Positions 47,160 through 59,135 of a stretch of 64,000 bases of DNA are shown piece after piece (positions within the stretch are counted from its first letter, which is position 1; each line of letters begins with the position of its first letter). The notes beneath the pieces are model-generated. The model ran no database searches. It was not told the DNA's origin and was given only the letters and a program-made list of their open reading frames with translations. Origin of the DNA: Brasenia schreberi (lineage: Eukaryota > Streptophyta > Magnoliopsida > Nymphaeales > Cabombaceae); NCBI GenBank assembly GCA_036023115.1, contig JAYKKT010000048.1:5046001-5110000 (forward strand), given 5' to 3'. The translations under genes and the position numbers were made by a program.

Positions 47160-48539
47160 TTAAGGTTCTTTGTTGCTTGTTGGTCTATAGATGGTAGAAG
47201 TGAAAGGTTCAGATTTGAGCCCCAGAGGACTTAACATTCTAATTCGGTTCAGGAAGTTGGTAGTGGTCGATTTGCAAAGCTTTATGATATTAAAATAGTT
47301 ATTGCAGATCATTGAAACTTCATGAAGACTCGGCAAATGAAGAAAAAGATGGTTCCATCTTGATTGCAAAATCATGAAATCAAATTGCAATGTCCTGCAA
47401 TCCTTTTCTTAATAGCATGAGTGGAGATGGAATTGATTTCATTTAGATACCAAAATTCAAGCTTGTTGTCTTATTGCCACTTCCTACCAAATGGATATCT
47501 TTGCTGCAAGCAAGCATGAAAAAGAAATCTTGGAATTCTGTCAAGATTTTACGGTTTTCTTTCCTTTAATATATAATGAGGAAACTCTTTCGAGATAAAT
47601 CCTAGTTGAGAGCATAATTGCGAGTGTCTCATATAGACTCCCTCTAGTCTGACTCACCTTGTACTCCAGGAATTGTGTCTAAGTTCCCAATAGTGCCTAC
47701 ATCTTCTTATGCCATTGGACATTGATACGTTACCAGCAGGTAGTGGTTCATCTAGTCTCCTCCTCATTCTTTTTTGATTTGTGTATTGGCTTTCTAATAA
47801 TTTGATGCCACATGTCCTATTGGTCAGTCTGCACCCACAAAACTGAGTTTCCACTTTATACATCCACATTCATGCTTAGGTATATCTACAAAAATAATTT
47901 TGTCGAAGAACATAATTTCATAAATACCATGTCCAGTTTGTAGGACTACAATTTCTATTCCTCACCTTGATCTCCTTCAATTTTGATTGTACTATAGGAC
48001 TCAAAGCAATATCACATTTAATCATGTCCTCACTATATTTACAATATCTAACCATGAATAATTTTGACAACGTACAAAATAAAGATATAAAAGAGACCAT
48101 TCATCACTTCACATAAAAAATAATAAAAAGCAACAATGATAATCATAATACTTAGTCATCAACAACCTTCTTATTGTCTATGAGAAGTATGATATTCACC
48201 ACATGTTAGGCTCATTTTGATCAACCATGCATAAACAACCTCTTCATGAGGCATTGTTTTCAACTTCTATACATGATATTCACATCATTTATCAAGCATG
48301 TGGTTGCAATATGCCATAATTTCCTCTTATACTTGAGCCCCTTTCCCTTCTACTTGGCTTTTAGATTCTGTCAAAGGTGATTGAGAGATATGCAATGCTT
48401 CAACCTAGGCATAACCTATCATATTGCCTCCTATCTCACCTAAGATCACCTTCTAAAGGAAAGTAGAACCCAATATAACTTTAAAACCCAAACTATATAT
48501 CATAAACTGATATTGAAAAGAAGGATGAAACAAACAGAA
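47160..48539. other. Unassigned DNA between Copia and MULE copy 2
   Basis: No domain is recognised. Part may be the 3' portion of MULE copy 2, whose left border I cannot place. Confidence 0.4.
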
Positions 48540-50905
48540 GAAACAATCCCTAACGTTTGAAGAAACCATTTCTAGCTTTCTTTGTATTCAATGTCAACTA
48601 CTGCAAGTGTCAATAAATAAAGACCATTGTTCCAATCTAATTCAATTGTAGGTAGTAGGTCCCCTCTAAACACACATTTCAAATGACATCTGACCAACAA
48701 ATGGTTGAATGCCTGATAAATAACCTTGCTTTTGTGCATCAAATCAAAGATACATATAAACAAATAAGAGAACTAGCTCTGGTGGAATGTGATGGAAAAC
48801 TTTAGTCACTGATTGACTCTAAAAATATCAATTAGCAAATACCGAGTTATGTTTTGATTTTACAACTTCTAGGGTTGGTCACTAATACCACATTACAATA
48901 ATCTCTAATTCTCATATATTGCATTCTAAGCATTCCTGAGATCTCCTCTACTTTTTTTGCTCTATAACATTATTGGTATGATATATGTGCCTTCACCTTT
49001 CTTTTAATTTGTACTTGCATTGCATATGCTGACCTTGTTGGGTTATCATATATGTCCTCCTTATACTTGTCTGCTATGTATGCTATGTATCGACAATCGA
49101 CTAGATGGTTTCTAAAGTCATTGGTACATTTATGTTTTTGCTTTCCATGTCTTTATTTATAATATTTTTGTAACTCTATACCTTGAATGGTAGATGTAGA
49201 AGCCAAAATTATTCTTCACATACTTGTAATCAAAGTTCCTTAATACACACCAATCTCTCAATACATTCTTGTATACAATATAGTTTCTGAAACACATTTC
49301 CTAACATATATGTTTATCCTTATCTCTCATGAAAGTCTACTCCTTATCACTGAATATCCTCCTCATTTGACCCTAATGGGTTTTCATCACTTACATGAGG
49401 AGATAAATGATGTGTGGGTATTTCCATCAACATCCTTATCTAAGTCTTCATCCTTTAATTATACTTCTTTTGAATTCAATAGGTACCAATCATGATTTTC
49501 ATCCTTATCATAATGTCTTGCATTATGTTGTACCATGTACTCCCCTTATGAATATGATTGTACATCCTCAACCTCCTTAGATGTTGCATCTTTATTACCT
49601 TCTATAGATGTCTCTTCTCTTTCTTGTGATTTAGATAACTATTCCTCCATTGACTGCTCTTCTCTAAACAAAGTCAACATCAATTGCCTCTTTTTCCTTA
49701 TCTCCTCCCAATTCCTCTTTATGCTTAGACTTATTATCCATAACTTTATCAATGTCTGCCGACTCCTCCTTTGTTACCTTTTCTTTTGTCTACAAAAATA
49801 ATGTTCAACGCATCAAAAAGTCATATATTATAATTGGATAATGTCACTGCTTGCATGTAGTCTAAGCATTTTTTGAATATGATCATCTATATACAACTCA
49901 ACTTAGACTTCCCAAAAGTATCGTGAAGCTTATACCATATCATAAAGGCATTAAATCCCCTCTCTAAGAAACCTTGAACAAAACACTTTAAATTGAAATA
50001 GTCTCCATCAATCTGAACTATTGATATCAATCAACCAATGTAAACCATCTCTGGATCATACTCCCATTTTCTACTATAATGTAAGAAAAGGGTGATAAAC
50101 TTTATGAATTACATAACAAATGAATGGAAATGAATGTCTATGTCAACTAAAGTAAAAGATAGGTATATCATCTTATATGTGAAAGAGTAAAAAGAAAGAA
50201 AGCTAAACAATATGCTACTTTTAACAAATAAAATAAGAAAAAGTAACTCATATACTTCACATGAGGTACAAACATGATAGTAAAGTACATGGTACTAAAG
50301 CAAAAACCATCATTCTGTGTGGTATAATAACAAAAATTTCATTGCTTCATGTAGTAAAAATGCAAGAAACCGTAAACCTTTACATAAATGAGCATACCCC
50401 TATTTATGAAACTCCAAATTGATGATATTGATGTTTATTAGAGTAGAATCTATGGTGACTACTATCAAATAAACAAAGCAATGCTATAAATCAAAAAGAA
50501 AGACAAAGATATGCTTACTTACCACAGTCACCCCTTGAGGGAGGACGAACATTAAGAAAATGCTACCAATAAAAGCTCATAGTTGGTTAGAAGATGAAGC
50601 TTGCATGAGAGAGATGACATTGAAAGAAGTTAGGGATTAAGGATTAGGGGAAATAAATAGGCCGACCTACTATGGATCTCTATTTAGATATCCATGAAAC
50701 AATGGATATTGGATACCATATCTAAAATAGATCATGATCCATTTATCTTATTGACATGGATGCTGAGTTAACAACATACATATACTCCCATCTACCATGT
50801 CGGATGGTTGCTAATAGCATCAACCTCAGGGTACCAAAATAAAGAGTTTTTAAACTTAAGTCCTTTAAGTTTGAGGAAGTGAATATAGGGTACTGATATG
50901 GATTT
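47900..50905 (-). mobile_element. MULE-type DNA transposon, copy 2 (decayed)
   Basis: The minus-strand leader (50905 down to about 50250) matches 2376-6125 of MULE copy 1. It is followed by MuDR-type transposase remnants down to about 48560. It has one leader unit where copy 1 has several tandem units. The left border is uncertain. Confidence 0.65.
48560..50070 (-). pseudogene. MuDR-type (MULE) transposase remnant
   Basis: Read on the minus strand with several breaks. The N-terminal part (about 50065-49860) gives segments like DYFNLKCFVQGFLERGFNAF and MIWYKLH. Mid-region pieces near 49080-48850 resemble the MULE pre-core 'DNPT...V...V....YRAK' and 'RDYCN.VL.TNP'. The frame 48763-48572 matches the MULE transposase core: VIYQAFNHLLVRCHLKCVFR, then DLLPTIELDWNNGLYLLTLA and VVDIEYKES, equivalent to 'DG..LKG...G.LL.A...D.NN..YP.A.AVVE.E..ES'. 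It catalysed cut-and-paste movement and is now dead. The match is from motif recognition only. Confidence 0.7.
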
Positions 50906-52340
50906 TCGATATAATATATCTAATCCTTCTGAGCCTAAACCAAATTCAGACCCTTTGCCCCTAATTGGACTTAACTCTATTTTGACCCTACTTGACCTAC
51001 CTCAATCACTCGACTTTGGCATATGGCTTGAGACATTTGGATGCTAAGTCAATTTGACTCATTTAACCCAAACACCTAGGCCTAGCTGACCCACTATGGT
51101 TGATTGATAATGTCATGGACTATTCACAAAATGTGCAAGGCATCTTGGATCTGGTTCAAGTCAATGTCAAGAGGCCTACAGGCACCCAACTCCAGGTGCA
51201 TATAACCAAATGAAGCCTTGGTTCAACCCATCAGACCAAATGGAATCCTATTTTTAGGAACATTTACCATTGTTTTTATCTCTTTCGGGCTATAAACAAA
51301 TATTATAAATAGGTCATTGTAATGATCTCTCATATCTCAAGGCTCTATCAATAAGGCATTGATTCCAAGCTTTGTGCCCATCGTCTTTGCCATTTTCCTT
51401 CTTATGTTCCCTGGTGCATATCGTGAGAGATGAACCAAAATAAAAGGAGGTTGACTAAAGTTTTCTTGGAGGTATCCAAATCATACAATCACCTTAGCTT
51501 ATTTTCTTAATCAATTTAGGTTGCATGCATTATAGTCAATCTTTCAGCATATACACCAATTGATACTTCTTGTTCTTTTATTTCTCATATTAGTTCTTTA
51601 ATGCATGTAAGCATATTATTTTTTGGTAAGTGTTCTATTATTATTATTTCCAGCATCATAGGTACATACTAATCTTGCATGATTAGTATACATCTTTGCA
51701 TATTAGATAATCTTGCTACATATTCTTGCATAATCAATCAAATTGTGCATCTGATGATTTCTTGCATAATCTTCCATATTAATTGTTCTTGCATATTAAT
51801 TGTTCTTGCATATTAATTATTTTTGCATATTAGTTCTTTGATTAATCGTATTAGGTACTCTTACATATTATGAACTTTGGCATGTAAATTTGTTGTGCAT
51901 GTTATTCTCATAGTTGATTTCATGCATATTTTATTCTTCACAAACACATTAGGATTTCATACATACTTGGTTCTTTACAAGCCTATTTATTTTCTGTATA
52001 AAAGGATTTTTTCCATAATAGGATCTTCTACACGATAGGATTTTTTGTTCATTAGGATTATTTATAAAGCTGAACTCTTGTATATTTGATTCACCAGGAT
52101 CTTCTTGCTTTTGTTCCTCACGCATTACCCCAAAGGCCTTTGACATGGCCAGGCAACTTGCAGTCCATCAACCTTGGGGTCATATATTCCTCAAACCCTA
52201 GTTGGCTAGTCCATGGGACATATTGGCACCTTAGCTAACCTATCCTCCCTTGATTTGACCCACTTGAGCCTAACCAACCCTAAGGCCTACCCTACCGTGT
52301 TCTTAAAGACTTTTTTGATGCGTTTGCAAATCCTAAAGGC
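50906..52340 (+). other. Degenerate LTR-retrotransposon-like DNA
   Basis: A TATAAATAG at 51304 and a nearby 'GTAATGATCTCTCATATCTC' segment resemble a plant LTR promoter and R region. A loose repeat of TTCTTGCATATTAATTG lies at 51720-51850. No LTR pair could be delimited. The RT scrap at 52380 may belong to it. Confidence 0.35.
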
Positions 52341-52369
52341 CTTCCTCTACCATCCACCCTTTGACCACA

Positions 52370-52560
52370 ACATTATCCAGTACGAAGCTCTCAATGATAC
52401 CATGGTGAAATATAAATCCCATACCTGTGATTAAAGAGTTACTTGATGAATTACATAGAGCATACTATTTTTATAAATTGGGTTTCTACGACGGTTATCA
52501 CCAAATTAATGTGGCACCCAAAGATGTCTATATGGATTTGCCACCCCATCCCCTATGGCA
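52370..52560 (+). pseudogene. Ty3/Gypsy reverse-transcriptase scrap
   Basis: YEALNDTMVKYKSH, a frame shift near 52425, then VIKELLDELHRAYYFYKLGF and YDGYHQINVAPKDV. This is the plant Gypsy RT block 'DYRALN..T.KD.FPIPVIDELLDELHGA..FSKLDLRSGYHQIRV...D'. Only about 60 residues remain. Confidence 0.8.
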
Positions 52561-53360
52561 TGTGAGCATGGTAATGCATTGCAGGAGAAAGTCAATGTCT
52601 CCTTATACAAGAGAGATGATACTTTGAAGAAATTAAAGAAGAAAAAAATTGACTCTAGAGTACTTGAAGGCTCAATTTGACAAGGGTCAAATCTAACATG
52701 AATTTAAACTTGGAGACTCACATGATTCAAGTCTCATCATACCAAGCCTCAAATTCAAATTAATTTTGTGGTCTACAAGTCAAAGTTCCTTTTTAAATAT
52801 TGCAGTATACAAGTCAACCTATGAGTTCACATTACCAAAGAATGTAAATATTCATAGTGTGTTTAATATTCTTGCCTCAAATCATACATAAGACCACACC
52901 CAAATAAAAGTTTTCAAGGACTAACACAAGAAAAGTATGGTGGAGATGATGTAATCTTTACTTAACCCATACCTGCCCTTATGTAGCTGAGCTTATGAAG
53001 TCATTATGTAGATGTTTCAAAACACGATCATCACTCTACAACGCAAGGAAGAGGCCAGCCAAGTTGGAACTGAATTGAAGATCAAATCTAACTCAAACCC
53101 AATTGGTTTTGGAAATGTGGGCCCACATGATTGCATGGTGAATCAACATGTCATGCCCAAGGCTGGAGAATAAACATATTAGTCCAAATTGATTTTTTTT
53201 AAGGTTTAACTAGGGCTTGATAAAGTTTAATTGATGTTTTATAGCCATTTAGTCTAGCAGGACAACAAGCTTGTCCATTGTGGGGGCAAAATGAATTGTG
53301 GAATGTCTGAAATGGCCTTAGTCTATGAAAGGCATTTACCTAGACGGATTTTAGCATATT
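52561..53360. other. Unassigned DNA
   Basis: No gene or element recognised. Confidence 0.4.
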
Positions 53361-53376
53361 TTGAATGTAATTCCTA

Positions 53377-53420
53377 CCCCCATCTAGTATGGGAAAAGGC
53401 TTAGTTGTTGTTATTGTTTG
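53377..53420 (+). mobile_element. 44-bp RTE 3'-end insertion with 16-bp target duplication
   Basis: CCCCATCTAGTATGGGAAAA, GGCTTAGTTG and TTG-rich DNA match the last 44 bp of the RTE 3' end. Perfect direct repeats TTGAATGTAATTCCTA flank it at 53361-53376 and 53421-53436, the same length as the duplication around RTE copy 1. It is an extremely 5'-truncated retrotransposition event. Confidence 0.88.
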
Positions 53421-53850
53421 TTGAATGTAATTCCTAGCTTTGTTTCTCTGTTTAATCTCTCTTCTTCTTCCTCTAATCATCAATTCTCAACTCTCTTTAG
53501 GTTTCTCTCAATCGATTAACTGAAACTACATTGGTTTAAAAGAAGCAATCTACCAACCAGTTAAGGTTAGTTGTTGTCTTTATCCATTAATGGGTGCCAC
53601 TCCTAAGTTTTAAATTTTCCTTACACTTCCTTCAGGTCTACTGTACTAAAGTTATGTTTGGTTCAAGTTCATCAAAGAACAAAATTTAGGTATGTTTCAA
53701 AGTCGAGACACATTTAATTTATATGAAACTTTTGCATTTTGGTAGCCTAGGAATTAATTTTGCAAGTTGATATTGTTGTAGATTTTAGATCTAAATCAGA
53801 ATCAAATTTAGAAGTTGATATTATTGTTATCGAGGAATCATGTTAATGAG

Positions 53851-53978
53851 TCATATTATGAAATTATGGAAAAGAATTATTGAATATAGGTTAAGATAAG
53901 TATCGAGTACAACATAAAACTAATTTGGACTCATGACAAACAAAACTGCCATTGAAGCAATTCATCTATTGAGATATT
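53851..53978 (+). mobile_element. RTE reverse-transcriptase fragment, copy 3
   Basis: Plus-strand match to RTE copy 1 (its 37261-37135): ATGAAATTATGG..AGAATTATTGA, GGTTAAGATAAGTATCGAG, ATTGAAGCAATTCATCTATTGAGA. It is cut off at an LTR start at 53979. Confidence 0.75.
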
Positions 53979-54450
53979 GTAAACACTCAAAATTTTCTTT
54001 GAAAATTTTTACCTTTTAGGAAATGAGTTATTTTTGGTAATTTTGGGTTTTTGAATGAAAAAGGTACCAAACGAGTTTGTTTCATCATCAAAATTTTATG
54101 TAACCCTTAAAATGATGAAAGAGTGCTTATCTTTCTGTAAAGTTTGAATTTTGACAAAATTGGATAAAAATGACGATTTTACCCTCAGTACTGGAAAAAC
54201 AGGATTTCGTTTCCTTAAAATATTTTTGTTGCAAAGCATGTTAAAAATTTGTCATTTGAAAAGAAATAGACATAAAAAAGATAAGTTGACACCTGAAAAG
54301 GAAGGTGGGCGCCCAGAAAGGAAAGTGGGCGTTAAAAAGAGAAAGTGAGCTTCCCATAAAGGAAAGCTCATATTTGGAAAGAAATCAATTCCAGAGGGGA
54401 AACTTGGTATCACCAAAGGAACTGAAAGATGGAGGCAGGAACAATGGCTT
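53979..54450 (+). mobile_element. Truncated LTR start, family-1-like
   Basis: TGTAAACACTC, then text parallel to 7602-8260: CCTTAAAATGATGAAAG, TTTTGACAAAATT, TGACGATTTTACCCTCAG, and GGAAGGTGGGCGCC-like repeats. The similarity fades near 54450. No end or target duplication was found. Confidence 0.5.
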
Positions 54451-55339
54451 CTGAGGAAAAAGGTTTGGTATCGAATACATTTGGTAACATATCCATGTTA
54501 TGTTTGGTTGTTAAAAGAAGGCAGTTAGTGTGTTGATCTGTATCGGTTTTGCATTATGACCTGTTGCTGTTATGTTATTTTGGTGTTGAAAATAATGTTA
54601 GTGTTCCAACACTCAGGGAGGGAATCCAACGAGCATGAAGGTTGGTTTTCAAAAACGTAACATAGGTCACTCACATTCATAGTGGGCAGGCATGTAAGAT
54701 GGATTTACATAATCACGTTCATATAGGTAACAGGGGACTGCTTAAATAGATTCAGTTGAGATCATTATGTGAAATTATCGGTCCCCTCGAAGTGAACATT
54801 TACTAATAGTGTTTGTTTATACTGTGTGTTCATGCTGAACTTCTGAATTAGCTTGTTATATAATAAGAATGTTCTCACCAAAATGAATTTCGAGGTTCTG
54901 CTGTGCTGCGGCTCCACCTTGTTATGTGCAGATCAATACAATCAAGTTGCTGTAACAGCAACGAGGGAACAGGTAATGGAGGCTCATCATCGATCCATAC
55001 ATTCAAAGGGAGAGCTAAGGAGGACATTCAAAGCTCAATCCAGTGCTTAGACAATACATTACACAAGCTGCAGAATCAACAGAAAATAAGATAGACTCGA
55101 CTCAAATGATGATTGTTCCTCGCTTGGTTCAAATGATGCAGAAGCAGAGTCTGAGGAATGCATCATTGTTTCAGCTCAAGAATCACCCTCTGAAAATCTC
55201 GATTTCAAGGGGAGGCAAGTAACAAGACGCCACAACCAGTTCACACAATCCATCCTTATGCCTTCCACCAGAATCCTTAGGCAGGAGTATGACCAAGTTT
55301 GAAATAGCCATCGAAGAAACAGTTCTAAGGCATCTGCAA
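54451..55339 (+). other. Mosaic DNA upstream of the helicase fragment
   Basis: It is less AT-rich than its surroundings, with gene-like but unreadable text (for example the broken frame 55080-55330, Ser/Asn/Arg-rich). It may be captured host sequence; its source was not recognised. Confidence 0.35.
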
Positions 55340-55655
55340 AATCAAACAAACGCAACAAGTCAGGAAAGACTGTTGTTGCAGAGTATGCCTTTGCATTAGG
55401 CTTCAAGGTATGGCACTCGAGTTGTCTATGCTGCACCCATAAAAACCATCAACAACCAAAAGTACAGAAATTTCTGTGGAAAGCTTGATGCGGGCTTTCT
55501 TAATGGAGACATCAGCTTAAGACCTAAGGCTTCATGCCTTATCAGGACAGTTGAAATTCTTAGATCAATGTTACATAGAGGTGCTGATATCATGCGAGAC
55601 ATTGAATGGGTCATAACTAATGAAGTGCATTATGTGAGTGATGCAGAACGCCTGA
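55340..55655 (+). pseudogene. SKI2-like DExH RNA helicase fragment
   Basis: SGKTVVAEYAFAL (55360-55398), a one-base insertion at 55399, then RVVYAAPIKTINNQKYRNFC, GFLNGDISLRPKASCLI, ILRSMLHRGADIMRDIEWVI and NEVHYVSDAER. This matches the Walker A to Walker B part of plant SKI2 helicases, the exosome cofactor for cytoplasmic 3'-5' RNA decay. The DEVH box is NEVH, and the conserved TTEILR is altered to TVEILR. About 100 residues remain, uninterrupted by introns. It is a dead fragment from retrocopying or transposon capture. Confidence 0.8.
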
Positions 55656-56384
55656 TAACCCAGAGGATAGCAGTGATATCATTCTAGTAAAAGGATATCA
55701 TGAATATGCTCCACAAAATCGAGAATGTAAGGAACATTTGGTAAATGGCTAGATGATGGTTTGGATAAAAGGGAGCTACGGATTTACTCAAGAAAATGTC
55801 TTTGGACACACCACTAAAGCCTTCAGAGGTTCCAGAGGCCACAAAGAAGTTTTCTGTTCAACATAATGGTGGTGAAGCTGGAAATAGGCCAATTCCTCCT
55901 GTTGATCGGTCTACTACGCCTGTTCCTTCCGACTTTATGGACCCAACGCATCTGCAATATGCACAGAGTGCTGCTGAATATGCAATGACATGGCATCTGC
56001 GAAGGAGTTCAAATAATTCATGATCTCAATTACTAGGCCTATGACAAAGAACCATCAGTTCATAATGGAGTCAGGATAACTTATCTTGATAAGGAGGTTG
56101 ATAGCTCATACCAACTGCACGAGCATCATGAACGAGTTTGTAGACAAGTTTAACACCATGCATGACAAGTCAGCAGCAGCAACTACAGCAATCAGAATTT
56201 AACATTACTGATGTTAAGACTCCAGACACAGAAGACCTCATTGAGACATGCCGAAACATTTGAAGCTGACGTGAGGGCCCTAATATCTGTGTAGGAAAAG
56301 GAATACAGATTCTCCTGCCAAGTACTTTGGAGAAGACCCAGCTCATTGTCCTTCTGAGCTAATAAAAACAACTTTGGTAAGTAA
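55656..56384 (+). other. Gene-fragment-like mosaic
   Basis: It contains a 75-aa frame (55796-56023) with VPEATKKFSVQHNGGEAGN and TPVPSDFMDPTHLQYAQSAA, which looks like real plant protein text that I cannot name. Further fragments lie to 56220. It may have been captured with the helicase piece. Confidence 0.4.
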
Positions 56385-58410
56385 AATTGACCCTAGGTAT
56401 TTAAACTTTCCTTGTGAGGTACGCACTGTATGCCAATCTTAATTTTTATGTCCTCTGAAGTACCCAAATGATCAAACTTACATTCCATATATTCTATCTT
56501 TATGCTACTAAGTCGGAAGTCTTTACTTTCTAACGTTTCTCTCTATAGTTCTAATTTCTTATTAACTTTTTCCTTAGAATTATCCACTAACACAATATCA
56601 TCTGCAAATAATATACACTAAGGTACTTCATCTTGATTATGTTTTGTTAACTCATCAATGACCAATATAAATAAATATAGAATTAAAGTTGATCCCTCAT
56701 GTAACCCAATATTAACTTTAAAGGAATCAGTCATTCCTTCATAAATCCTCATACATGTTTTTGCACCATCGTTTTTGTCTCTTATAAGATTTATGTATGT
56801 CAATGGGATACATCTCCTTTCCAAGGTTATACAAAGAATATCTTTTGGCACCCTATCATAAGCTTTTTCTAATCAATAAATATCATATGAAGGTTCTTTT
56901 TTTTGCTATAAAATATTTTATAAGATGTCTCAATAGGTGAATTGCTTCAATAATAAATCTATTGGCATGAATCCAAATTGGTTTTATATTGTACTCGATA
57001 CTTGTCTTAATCTATGTTTGCTAATTTTTCCCATAATTTCATAGTATGACTCATTAATTTGATACCTCGATAATTTGCACAATTCTAAATGTCTTGTAAA
57101 CACCCAAAAATTTTTCAAAATAAAAAATTTCTCATCTTTTAGAAATCTTATTTCTAGTAGCTTTGGGTTTTAAATAAAAATACATCAAATGAACTCATTT
57201 TGGTATCAAAATTTTCTAGCAACCTCAAAATGATGATATATTTCATCCCTTTCAAACAAAACAAATTTTGACAAAATTTTATGAAAATAACTATTTTGCC
57301 CTCAGGACCAAATTGGCAGGATTCTGCCTTTTAATGATTGTCTTCTAAGGAAAAATGATTTCAAACAATTTGTTTTAAAGAAACAAATGAAAAGAAAAGT
57401 ATTGGGAATGAAGCCCAATGTTCTAAAAATAGTATTTGAAAATTTTATTAAATTTGATGTTTCCAAATATAAAAATATATTTTTTTTAAAATGTTTGAAA
57501 CCATACTTGCCATATATAAAACTCAGATTAGAAGGAAGTGAATTCCCCAAAAAGAAGAGGTAGTATGGACCAAAAAGGCAACGACCAAACACCTGCCAAT
57601 TTTGGCACTATTGAGCAAGGTAACCTGTCATTTTTTAGTTTCAGGTATCAAAAAGGAAAGTCGACATTTACAAAGGAAAGTCGACACCCAGGAGGGAAAG
57701 TTAGCATCATCCAAAAGGAAAAGTGATACTCGACTTGGTTGTGACGTTCAATTTGGTAAATCACCAAGAGAAAACTTACCAATCTCAGTACAAATGAATC
57801 AGATGACTGGCCATAAGTGGTTTTGGTATGCAGTTTGGTAACTTACCATCTCAGGCAAGCTATTGAGTTGGCTAGTCCTCTTATTGGATATGTTTACCTA
57901 CCGAATTGTAGCCAACAAGCTTGAGGTAAATTGTTTTATATCAATGCATCAGTTATTTTCCTCACTTTCTAAGGTCAAAGAATCATCTTTCATAAACATG
58001 TCTACAACTGCCAATGAAGAAACTACGCATTGGGATGAATTTGATGAGAAACAACCACTTCTTCCCACATGATTCCTATATGAACGCTAGGTTGATTTGG
58101 TTACTGAAATGAACAAGGCATATCATAGAAAGTGCTTACCAAGGAAAATAACTTTTGAGGATAATGAGGAAAACGTAATTTGATGAGAATGGGAGGGCCT
58201 GATATCAAATAGAATCTTAATATACTACTTGAAGCACAAGATGGATGAAGATATGGGAACTCCAAAAAGGAATCACATTAAATTTCCAGAATCAAGAGGA
58301 AATTGCATCAGGTCTCACATGAGCGTATCAATGAGAAAATCATATCGAAGAAGAGGAAAGTTTCTTCCAATGACATAAGTAACTAACCATGAAGAAACCT
58401 CAAAAACAAG

Positions 58411-58570
58411 AGGAACCTAGTTGCACTTGCCAAGTTCAACGACTTAAGCAAATCCTGACCAATTTTAATAGGTAGACAGTGATGATGGAAGGTCAGCCTT
58501 GGCTATGGGTATCAACCAAGCTCAACCACAAGAGGAACCCAGTTGCACTTGCCAAGTTCAGTAACTTGGT
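58411..58570 (+). repeat. Direct repeat in U3 of LTR 1 copy 2
   Basis: AGAGGAACCTAGTTGCACTT near 58411 and AGAGGAACCCAGTTGCACTT near 58531, about 120 bp apart, both followed by GCCAAGTTCA. It replaces the 46-bp repeats of copy 1. Confidence 0.75.
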
Positions 58571-58879
58571 CGAAACCAGCATGCCATGAACACGAGGATA
58601 ATACGACTAGGTAATCTGTTGAACATAGTCAATAGAAGTTCAGTTCAAATATCATCGATTGGTTCATCAAGCTCAATATAGCCACATCCACTTGGCCAAA
58701 CCTACTTACCAAAAGACAACAAACAGCCGTTTTGGAAGGTTCATATGCAACACTTCACTTACCTTATCCAAGGGAGCAACTTTTGACAAGAATGGCCTGC
58801 ATTCACTTGCCAAATGTAGCCATTTTTAATAAGGCAACTTTCCTTATGAAAATTTGCAGCAAAGAGACAGCCCTTGACC

Positions 58880-58887
58880 TATAAAAG
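58880..58887 (+). promoter_or_regulatory. TATA box of LTR 1 copy 2
   Basis: TATAAAAG inside CCT-ATAAA-AGG, followed by GCCTCAAAGGGACTGCAA. Confidence 0.65.
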
Positions 58888-59089
58888 GCCTCAAAGGGAC
58901 TGCAAACCATCAATCCAAGTTCAACCAATCATCCAGTAAGAGGGAGAGAGAAAAAAAGAAAGAGAGAAAGAGAAGGAGGAACAAAGGAAGAAGAAGGCAC
59001 CGCCAACCACCTGTCGTCCTCCACCTTCCACCACAGGTCCATTCTTCCTTCATGCTTTCATAATTATCTCCTTTTTCATTGAACTTTAT

Positions 59090-59135
59090 GGGGTTGTAAT
59101 TAAGGAGCTAAGGTCTCCATGATGATGTATTAATC
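59090..59135 (+). promoter_or_regulatory. Shared LTR poly(A)-region motif, LTR 1 copy 2
   Basis: GGGGTTGTAATTAAGGAGC, then AAGGTCTCC, then ATGATGATGTATTAATC. Confidence 0.65.

Noticed and set aside
42365..47165. Target duplication around the Copia element
   Set aside because: CATAG before the 5' LTR and TTAAG or TAAGG after the 3' LTR do not match well enough to claim one.
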